From the NCBI GenBank assembly GCA_002309635.1, contig DBXO01000019.1:1-13785 (forward strand): a stretch of 13,785 bases of DNA, given 5' to 3'. Under the pieces are notes generated by a model. That model had not been told where the DNA came from, ran no database searches, and saw nothing but the letters and a program-made list of their open reading frames with translations. Source of the DNA: Ruminococcus flavefaciens. Lineage in GTDB: Bacteria > Bacillota > Clostridia > Oscillospirales > Ruminococcaceae. Below are positions 1 through 6,004 of this stretch, in pieces. Each line of letters opens with the position of its first letter. Position 1 is the stretch's first letter. Made by a program: the position numbers and the translations under genes.

Positions 1-80
1 TTTACACAAATTTTAGGATAGACTCTCGGAAAGCGGAAGATTTATTCTCTGCCATAACGGAGAAGACGTTATTTCCATAA
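1..80 (+). CDS. C-terminal end of an unidentified gene (partial)
   Basis: From base 3 one + strand frame is open to a TAA at 78-80; the other two + frames hit stops within the first 25 bases. It encodes 25 residues ending in EKTLFP, a charged and plausibly helical tail. The stop lies 3 bases before a strong hairpin terminator, which is the expected position for a real gene end. There are too few residues to name a family. It could be chance, but the stop-terminator arrangement argues for a true gene end. Confidence 0.5.
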   Translation, partial: YTNFRIDSRKAEDLFSAITEKTLFP

Positions 81-83
81 CTT

Positions 84-122
84 AAAAAGCTTGTATAAGC
101 GTGTTGCTTATACAAGCTTTTT
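84..122. terminator. Bidirectional intrinsic terminator
   Basis: A perfect 17-bp inverted repeat (84-100 with 106-122) has a 5-nt loop (GTGTT). The arms begin with AAAAA and end with TTTTT, so a U-tract forms on either strand. It serves the + strand gene ending at 80 and the - strand dockerin gene ending at 133. Confidence 0.9.
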
Positions 123-132
123 TCTGATCTGA

Positions 133-1851
133 TCAGAACCACATATCCTCAAGATCAGCGGCGTCTTTTTCGTTTACGTAGCCGTCCTGGTTATAATCTG
201 CCTGATATACTCCCTCGGGAGCAAGGGTACCGCTGCCGCTGACGAAATCTTTAAGAGCCTGAAGATCGTCGGCGTTGAAAACGCGGTCTCCGTTGATATC
301 GCTGAAAACATTGTTCTTTATATAGTAATTGCTGTTTCTGGTGCGTTCATTGTAATAATGAGCAAATATACCGATACCTGCGAATTCACTTAGAAATCTC
401 TTGAAATCCTCCCGAGATGGTCCGAATTCGGGGTGATTTATGCACAAAGTATAGAGAACATTTATAAAACGTAAGGTATCTCTTGTATCAAAGCGTATTG
501 AACTTCCGTATTCATAACCGTCTGCTTCGTTTACAAATTCTATCGCACCGTTAAGTGCAGCGCTGCTCATTTCGCCGTACTGTCCGAGCATGATCTTTTC
601 GATAACAGCCCAGCCGTCAGAGAAGCTGTTTCCGTATTTGTCGTAGATGTACAGCTGATTGAACAGGGCGTTCGATTTGTAGCTGTCGGCGGAATTTCTC
701 ATTGCATGCATATAATTGCCGAGATCCATTCCGTTTATTGTAATCCCCTTGTTTTTCAGCTGAGAGCAGTTCTGTATGGCAGTAAGAGCACGAACATTTA
801 CAAGGCCCTCGTCCCCTGCGGTATTGAAAAGCTCATAGCTTCTGCTGATACCGTTCAGACGGCTGTAAGCGTGGGATATCTCATGAATTATGCCCCAGTC
901 GAGCTTTCCCGCGTTGATCTGTTTGCAGTAGAAGCTGCTGGTATCCTTTGGGAATTTTATCAGTATACCCTCAGCCTGTCCGTAAGCGTCGTACTTATAA
1001 TCGCAGCATGAAGTGGGCTGACCTACTGTAGGATCATCAAAAATGACATATATATCTTTATATTCTATCGAGGTTATATCCGAAAGGCTCGAAATATAAC
1101 GTCCGAGAGAGCGGAGCCATTCGTCATACTTTGCATCTGAAACATCTTTGGTCTTCTGTATTGCAATATGAAGCCTCTGCCTCTTGCCGTCGGTGACAGT
1201 GGAGTAGCTGTAGCCCTTATCGGCGGCACTGAGAGTACATTTGGATACCGATATATCATACTCTTTCAGTTTACTGTCAAAATGCAGTGCAACATCCGAT
1301 TCGCCGTAATAGGATATGATCGTACTTTTTAAAATATAAACGTTCCTGCGCTTGCTGGAGCTTTTCTCATCCTTTTCTACCTCAAGCCCGAACTGGTCGG
1401 AAACAGCATATTTTGAGCCGTTTGAATGGGTCACGCTGATAGTGACCAGCTTCTTTATTTTTTCGGCTGTATTCAGTTCGCTGTTATTCGGCACTGTAAG
1501 TATGCAATGAAAGGTCTGCCTGTTCAGGGTATAGGTGGATATCTTTATAGACAATGGTTCTTTCAGCTTGCCGCGGGGACAGTTATATGTTTTTGACGGC
1601 GGCTCATACTTCCAGTCCGCTTTTGAAGAGAATTCTATCGGCTGATCATCGTCTTCGGTCATGTTAACGCTGAAAAAATTTATATCCGAATCGGGAATAG
1701 ACATTGCACTGACCGTGCCTGCTGATTTTGAAGCGGCGTAAGCAGTTACAGGTCTGCATAATGATGAATAGTTCACAGCGCCGGGGGCGACAGCTGAGAA
1801 CATGATGACCGTTGCCGACAATACGCATGCGATTTGTTTTTTTGTATTCAT
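133..1851 (-). CDS. Secreted dockerin protein with HEXXH metallopeptidase-like motif
   Basis: A 572-residue exported protein. An N-terminal signal peptide (lysines at 4-5, hydrophobic core to about 25) probably ends near residues 39-40 in the AYAA region. Residues 45-300 match no family I can name. HEISH at 323-327 is a zinc-metallopeptidase HEXXH motif; E348 in the following AGDEGL segment is 21 residues after the second His, a spacing compatible with the gluzincin pattern HEXXHx(8-28)E of M60-like peptidases. A C-terminal type I dockerin (about 516-572) has two calcium loops: D518/N520/D522/N526/D529 and D552/N554/D556/N560/D563. The ATG is preceded by GGAGGA (1857-1862) at 5-base spacing. 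The protein would bind a scaffoldin cohesin outside the cell. Seen: signal peptide, HEISH and dockerin. Inferred: proteolysis, with target unknown (host, plant or cellulosomal protein). The exact peptidase family is uncertain. Confidence 0.85.
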   Translation of the reverse strand: MNTKKQIACVLSATVIMFSAVAPGAVNYSSLCRPVTAYAASKSAGTVSAMSIPDSDINFFSVNMTEDDDQPIEFSSKADWKYEPPSKTYNCPRGKLKEPLSIKISTYTLNRQTFHCILTVPNNSELNTAEKIKKLVTISVTHSNGSKYAVSDQFGLEVEKDEKSSSKRRNVYILKSTIISYYGESDVALHFDSKLKEYDISVSKCTLSAADKGYSYSTVTDGKRQRLHIAIQKTKDVSDAKYDEWLRSLGRYISSLSDITSIEYKDIYVIFDDPTVGQPTSCCDYKYDAYGQAEGILIKFPKDTSSFYCKQINAGKLDWGIIHEISHAYSRLNGISRSYELFNTAGDEGLVNVRALTAIQNCSQLKNKGITINGMDLGNYMHAMRNSADSYKSNALFNQLYIYDKYGNSFSDGWAVIEKIMLGQYGEMSSAALNGAIEFVNEADGYEYGSSIRFDTRDTLRFINVLYTLCINHPEFGPSREDFKRFLSEFAGIGIFAHYYNERTRNSNYYIKNNVFSDINGDRVFNADDLQALKDFVSGSGTLAPEGVYQADYNQDGYVNEKDAADLEDMWF

Positions 1852-2049
1852 AAGGATCCTCCATTCTTTTCATTTGCGAGTAGATTATGCCTTTGGTAAT
1901 GCGATGATATTTCAGAAATATATGTGCTGCGTATGGTTATATGACGTTACTTACCATGATCTCGGTAAAATAAATGACAATCTTTCCCCTTGAAGAGCGG
2001 AGAACTGTGCTGCTGATTGTGGTAATAATCTGACAGCTTACCGCTTTTT

Positions 2050-2079
2050 ATTATAACATTAAATGTATATATTTGTCAA
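2050..2079 (-). promoter_or_regulatory. Near-consensus sigma-A promoter for the dockerin peptidase gene
   Basis: Read on the - strand, TTGACA (2074-2079) and TATAAT (2050-2055) are separated by 18 bp, both hexamers perfect. The start would be near 2043, leaving a leader of about 190 nt before the ATG at 1851. That leader holds only small stems, such as TTACC/GGTAA at 1951-1968, and no riboswitch I recognise. Confidence 0.75.
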
Positions 2080-2138
2080 ATTTTTATTCTTGACAGATGC
2101 GATTCTGCATTCTGACTCCCGATCCCGCTGTGAGAATG

Positions 2139-2170
2139 CTATGTACTGCGTCTCATATTATTACCTCCTT
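2139..2170 (-). other. Orphan strong ribosome site with a five-codon frame
   Basis: On the - strand AAGGAGGT (2163-2170) lies at good spacing from an ATG (2154-2156), but the frame encodes only MRRST before TAG (2139-2141). After the TAG the same frame stays open for 20 codons to a TGA that overlaps the -35 box at 2074-2079. It may be a tiny leader peptide, the broken start of a lost gene, or part of a repeated promoter cassette. No homology is claimed. Confidence 0.4.
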
Positions 2171-2292
2171 CAAAGCATATAAGCATGTCTGCTTGTATAT
2201 AATATACGTATATAATTATTGATTTTTGCGTTGAAATATTGAATATTTTGTTAATTCCGACTATGGCGACAGCGGTTTTAGCAATAAACGAC

Positions 2293-2322
2293 TTGATTTT
2301 CAGCATGTTGTCATATTAAAAT
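2293..2322 (+). promoter_or_regulatory. Candidate promoter of the triple GH11-like gene
   Basis: TTGATT (2293-2298) and TAAAAT (2317-2322) are separated by 18 bp. Both are imperfect matches to consensus. Initiation would fall near 2329, immediately before the leader hairpin at 2331-2370. Other TATAAT-like strings near 2198 and 2211 lack a -35 partner. Confidence 0.4.
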
Positions 2323-2330
2323 AAAAGCAA

Positions 2331-2370
2331 CAGGACAAACCGTAAAAAATATGCTTTACGGTTCTGCCTG
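2331..2370 (+). promoter_or_regulatory. Hairpin in the 5' leader of the GH11-like gene
   Basis: A 9-bp perfect stem (AACCGTAAA 2338-2346 with TTTACGGTT 2355-2363) is extended across a symmetric 3x3 internal loop by CAGG (2331-2334) pairing with CCTG (2367-2370). It ends 8 bases before the AGGAGG ribosome site (2379-2384) and has no U-tract, so it is not a terminator. It could stabilise the mRNA 5' end or modulate translation. Confidence 0.5.
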
Positions 2371-2391
2371 ATACTATTAGGAGGGAATGCG

Positions 2392-4788
2392 ATGAACAGG
2401 CATTTGATAAGAGCAGTTACCGCAGCAGCAGTCAGTATTTTTGCTGCATTTCCTGTTTCCGGAGAGGTCAAAAGCACCACGACGGCCGCAGCGCGGATCG
2501 ACGAGCATATGACCGAGTTTGAGGACGTTGAGGCTGTTTCGCAGGGAAAAGTATTCAATAACACCGATTACACTGTTTTTCAGACGCCCGATACGGGAAA
2601 TGTGAGTTTTGAAAAAGCTGAAAGAGGCTATTCCTTCACATGGGAGGATATCGAGAAAGCGTCCCTGTTTATAGGAAAGGAGTACAAAGGACTTGTTGAC
2701 AGCGAGTCTTCTACCGTAAGGGTAACCATTGAGACAGAATTCACTCCACGCGGCAACAGTTTCCACGGGATATACCTGAATATGGAACAGCCGGGCGCTG
2801 AATGCTATATAGTTGAGGGCTGGGGAGACTGGAGACCTCCGTCATATAAGGAAGTATGCCGCAGAGGAACATATAAAGTTGATGAAAAACAGTATGATCT
2901 GTACGAGACCTGCCGTGATCCTTACGAGGACGGTGAAAAGGAACAGTTCACACAGTACTGGGCAGTAGCATGCGAGTCGGACTGCCGCAATAATACAACA
3001 AATTTTATAATTGATAAGGTCAATGTCAGTTCTCATCTTAGGAAATGGGAATCATTGGGCGCCGATGTGGGGGATTTCAGGGACTGCTATTATTTTATAA
3101 ATGCCTACAGGTCCAGGGGCAGCGCCCTCGTCAAGAACGTGACGATCGAGGACCGTATTTCCTATGCTACGACTGCTGCAGTTACACAACCTGTTACGAT
3201 TACTACAACTACAGCGGCAGCTTCCGACGGAGACTGGGACGCAAAGTCGCGTTTTGAGAATTTCGGCAGATGCAGCGGCTATGACTACAATGTTTTCGGA
3301 TGCAACGGCAATCAGCCCGCAATTGATGATATATCGTATAAAAATACCGGAAACAACGGATTTGAAGCAAGCTGGGAAGACATTGAAGATGTGGAACTGA
3401 GAAAGGGGCTCCGCTTCAAGAAAGCTATAGCTGCGGAAAATATCGAAAAGCTTACGGTCGATTATGACCTTGAATTTGAATTTCCGGATTATCCGTCGTA
3501 TATCTACACAGGCGTTTGCTGCACCGAAAGCAGCGGAAATCAGGTGCTTACCATAAGAGAGGTAGGTGCTGGCTATGAACGCTACAGCAACGGCAGATAT
3601 AAATATGAGGTTAACGGAGTAAAATACGCTCTTTCACAGTCCATTAACTACCGATACATTGACGATTCGGGCGTTCCCTGCCTGGTATGCCTGCGGCTCG
3701 ATGATGGGTTTAAGAGCGGAAAGAACATAAAATGCAGCAATTCGATAGATGTAAAGGCTCATCTTGAAGCCATCAGAAAGGCGGGCTTCAAGGTACCCGA
3801 GATAACCTCCTGTGAAGTTTATATTGAGGCGTATGATAATCCCGCAAGTGTAAAGCTCAATTCACTTTCGGTTACAAGCGAGTTCAAGGACGGCGTCAAG
3901 GATATGGATAACGAGGCTTGTCCTGCTGTTATCTACGGAGATATAAACGAGGACGGCAGGCTGGATTCTCTTGACTATGTGACCTACCGAAAGGCTGTGC
4001 TTGAAGAGTTTAAGGTAACAAGGTATAACGAATACTACAGAAAATGCGCGGATATCGACGGCGACGGTAAGATAACCGTCACCGATATGGTGAGGGTCGG
4101 TCTCTATCTTATAGGAAAGAGCAGACAGGTTTGCTTCGATGATACGGAAAGTTCATTTACCGAAGGAAAAAGATATTACAGTGAATATTTCAAGAATTCT
4201 GTCGGTTATTCCAATTGTACTTCTGACAAATTAAATATAATGAACTGCACGCTGAATCACACCGATGACGCATGCTTTGAAAACGGAGTGATACTTGACG
4301 CTTCGCGCCCCGTATATGAGCTTGATTCGCTGAAAGCCATATACTATATGAAGCTTCAGGTGCCGGAAACGCAGGGGGGCTATGAATTCGGCATACACGG
4401 CAGCTTTGTGGATTCCGATGACGAGTTCTATATTGCAGAGGCAAGTCACAGAAGCAGCCGTTTCAGAGATATTGAGCCTTCGGCATGTTTTGAGTCTGAT
4501 GGCTATACCTACGATATCTATATGCTCCCAAAGGAGAAGACAAAGAACGGAAAGACGGTGAAATATACCGAATACTGGAGCGTTTTGCGCAATCTCTCGG
4601 AGAATTCCTACGATGAAGTATTTGTTGAGAACTGCGCCGATATTATCGACCACATCAACGCATGGACTGATGTGAGCGGAAAGCAGATTTGTCAGCTGAC
4701 TGCTGAAAAAGTTGGCTGGTTCTGGAGGGCGTTCAACGCAGATTATGCCGTTGTACATCTGAACAGCTTTGATGTCATTGAAAAATAA
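2392..4788 (+). CDS. Secreted protein with three GH11-like modules and an internal dockerin
   Basis: A 798-residue protein with a signal peptide (1 to about 24). AGGAGG at 2379-2384 supports the ATG. Three modules resemble GH11 xylanases (beta-jelly-roll): about 45-253, 288-497 and 585-798. Module 1 shows GH11 landmarks in order: a W84 strand, AECYIVE (136-142), QYWAV (188-192), the SLG segment near 221 and the INAYRSRGS strand. Module 2 shares the WEDIE sequence with module 1. Module 3 keeps EFYIAE (678-683), EYWSV and HINAW. Aligned by eye to GH11, the nucleophile/acid-base pairs are E137/N237, V385/E479 and E678/N782, so no module keeps both glutamates. A Thr-rich linker (259-278) joins modules 1 and 2. 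A dockerin (about 513-577; loops at D517 and D554) sits between modules 2 and 3 rather than at a terminus. Likely a cellulosomal carbohydrate-binding or pseudoenzyme component; xylanase activity is doubtful. The GH11 relationship is inferred from motifs, not from a search. Confidence 0.82.
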   Translation: MNRHLIRAVTAAAVSIFAAFPVSGEVKSTTTAAARIDEHMTEFEDVEAVSQGKVFNNTDYTVFQTPDTGNVSFEKAERGYSFTWEDIEKASLFIGKEYKGLVDSESSTVRVTIETEFTPRGNSFHGIYLNMEQPGAECYIVEGWGDWRPPSYKEVCRRGTYKVDEKQYDLYETCRDPYEDGEKEQFTQYWAVACESDCRNNTTNFIIDKVNVSSHLRKWESLGADVGDFRDCYYFINAYRSRGSALVKNVTIEDRISYATTAAVTQPVTITTTTAAASDGDWDAKSRFENFGRCSGYDYNVFGCNGNQPAIDDISYKNTGNNGFEASWEDIEDVELRKGLRFKKAIAAENIEKLTVDYDLEFEFPDYPSYIYTGVCCTESSGNQVLTIREVGAGYERYSNGRYKYEVNGVKYALSQSINYRYIDDSGVPCLVCLRLDDGFKSGKNIKCSNSIDVKAHLEAIRKAGFKVPEITSCEVYIEAYDNPASVKLNSLSVTSEFKDGVKDMDNEACPAVIYGDINEDGRLDSLDYVTYRKAVLEEFKVTRYNEYYRKCADIDGDGKITVTDMVRVGLYLIGKSRQVCFDDTESSFTEGKRYYSEYFKNSVGYSNCTSDKLNIMNCTLNHTDDACFENGVILDASRPVYELDSLKAIYYMKLQVPETQGGYEFGIHGSFVDSDDEFYIAEASHRSSRFRDIEPSACFESDGYTYDIYMLPKEKTKNGKTVKYTEYWSVLRNLSENSYDEVFVENCADIIDHINAWTDVSGKQICQLTAEKVGWFWRAFNADYAVVHLNSFDVIEK

Positions 4789-4800
4789 TATGAATAACAC

Positions 4801-4839
4801 CGTGCAGTTGGCTTTACAGGTCAGCTGCACGTCTTTTTT
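4801..4839 (+). terminator. Intrinsic terminator after the GH11-like gene
   Basis: A 10-bp stem (4801-4810 with 4822-4831) includes one G-U pair, has an 11-nt loop, and is followed by TC and six T residues (4834-4839). It starts 12 bases after the stop codon. Confidence 0.88.
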
Positions 4840-4974
4840 GTATGAATAGAGGACAAAGCTGCAAAAATGAACCGATATTTGAATCCGGAATGAATAATAA
4901 CATAAAACCAACGGCTTTGTATGAGTATTATTGCAAATACAACTGACGGTTGAAAATAATCTATTAATATTCGC

Positions 4975-5003
4975 TTGAACTCAACCAAATGTTGTGATAC
5001 AAT
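4975..5003 (+). promoter_or_regulatory. Extended -10 promoter of the XRE regulator gene
   Basis: TTGAAC (4975-4980), a 17-bp spacer and TACAAT (4998-5003) preceded by TG (4995-4996) form a good promoter. Transcription would begin near 5010. TTGAACTCAA (4975-4984) has TTGA/TCAA half-sites, and GGTTGA (4948-4953) faces TCAACC (4981-4986). These inverted repeats over the -35 region are candidate operator sequence, possibly for autoregulation. Confidence 0.65.
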
Positions 5004-5039
5004 AGAACTGTAGAAAGTACAGAGAACAGGAGGTACAGC

Positions 5040-5936
5040 ATGGACAAAAACAGCGTTTTCAGAATCAATCTTGTCAAGCGCAGAAAAGCTTTGGGACTTA
5101 CACAGGAACAGCTTGCGGTCCGCATGAACGTTTCACCGCAGGCGGTCTCAAAATGGGAAAACACAAGCTATCCGGACGGCGAGCTTCTTCCGCAGCTCGC
5201 AAAGGAACTGAATACTTCGCTTGATTCGCTTTTCGGCGTTAAGGTAATGAGCAGCGAAAGAGATATCGAGCAGCTTGTGGACGATGAGATGAGGGCAACT
5301 CTTCCTGAGGACAGATCGGAAAAGTTCATGAAAATAATGTACACCGCTCTCTGTGCCTGCAATCCAAACAATGATACCGTTGCAAAGCTCCGCGACGGCT
5401 ACGAGCATGAGACATATGCGGGGCTGAAAACTGACCGTGAGCTGGCACTGTCACGGCTCAGCAGGGATCTTCGGTACTTCTGCTTCCTGGAGATCCCCGA
5501 AAACGGTGTCAACTCCTATTTCGGAGACACAACCAATATGATACGGCTTTTCAATACTCTTGCAGACGGCGACGCCATAAGCATTATAAGCTATCTTGGC
5601 GCAAGCGTCAGAAACAAGATGTTTTCCGCGGCTATGATATCCGACAAGCTGGGGATACCGCCTGAAAAGGTCCAGCATATCATAGACAGGCTTGACAGGT
5701 TCGGTCTGGTATGGCGTGTTTCGGCGGATATCTCCGACCAGCCCGTGATACTTTACGGTTATACACATCAGATACCCCTTACCCTTATACTTGTCCTCGC
5801 CAAGACCATTACCAATTATATAAAATACATGGATCCCAACGTTGAGGAATGGACCCAGGGAGCGTTCAGACGCGGGGACGGTGAGCAGGACGAGGTTGTA
5901 CCTCAGGTACCGTGGTGGAGCGAGGGAGAGCTTTAA
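5040..5936 (+). CDS. XRE-family transcriptional regulator with C-terminal winged-helix-like domain
   Basis: A 298-residue cytoplasmic DNA-binding protein. Residues 7-66 form a classic Cro/C1-type HTH: the LTQEQLAVRMNVSPQAVSKWE segment (20-40) contains both helices and the typical SKWE end. After a helical middle region (70-165), residues about 168-245 contain SAAMISDKLGIPPEKVQHIIDRL-like helices and a short wing, resembling a winged-helix domain. No ligand-binding family is recognisable. AGGAGGT (5028-5034) gives ideal spacing to the ATG. The gene has its own promoter and lies 68 bases upstream of the GH44 gene in the same direction with no U-tract terminator between. A local role controlling itself and the glucanase is plausible but is inferred from position only. 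Confidence 0.85.
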   Translation: MDKNSVFRINLVKRRKALGLTQEQLAVRMNVSPQAVSKWENTSYPDGELLPQLAKELNTSLDSLFGVKVMSSERDIEQLVDDEMRATLPEDRSEKFMKIMYTALCACNPNNDTVAKLRDGYEHETYAGLKTDRELALSRLSRDLRYFCFLEIPENGVNSYFGDTTNMIRLFNTLADGDAISIISYLGASVRNKMFSAAMISDKLGIPPEKVQHIIDRLDRFGLVWRVSADISDQPVILYGYTHQIPLTLILVLAKTITNYIKYMDPNVEEWTQGAFRRGDGEQDEVVPQVPWWSEGEL

Positions 5937-5941
5937 TTCCA

Positions 5942-5985
5942 TAACAGCATAAGCTGTTAATTATACCGCTGAGGCATTACAGCGG
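5942..5985 (+). promoter_or_regulatory. Two small hairpins in the leader before the GH44 gene
   Basis: A 7-bp stem TAACAGC/GCTGTTA (5942-5948 with 5953-5959) and a 6-bp stem CCGCTG/CAGCGG (5966-5971 with 5980-5985) fill the 68-base gap after the regulator stop. Neither is followed by a T-tract, so read-through into the glucanase gene is likely. They might mark an RNA processing site or protect the downstream message. I see no convincing promoter in the gap. Confidence 0.4.
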
Positions 5986-6004
5986 AAAAAACGGAGGAAA
6001 AAAC

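Larger units (their letters stand above)
1852..2391. other. 540-base divergent intergenic region
   Basis: This gap separates the divergent peptidase and GH11-like genes. From left to right it holds the long - strand leader (to about 2043), the consensus - strand promoter (2050-2079), the orphan ribosome site and mini-frame (2139-2170), and a very AT-rich stretch around 2185-2260 with a hairpin AAGCA/TGCTT (about 2181-2194). On the right are a weak + strand promoter candidate and a leader hairpin (2331-2370). I see no convincing additional gene of useful length. Confidence 0.6.

Noticed and set aside
1852..2043. Riboswitch in the long leader of the peptidase gene
   Set aside because: Only weak stems can be drawn and no known class motif is present.
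4231..4911. 226-codon - strand frame
   Set aside because: Antisense to the third GH11-like module and through the terminator; the + strand has clear GH11 motifs.
5451..5942. 163-codon - strand frame
   Set aside because: Antisense to the XRE regulator; no family signal.
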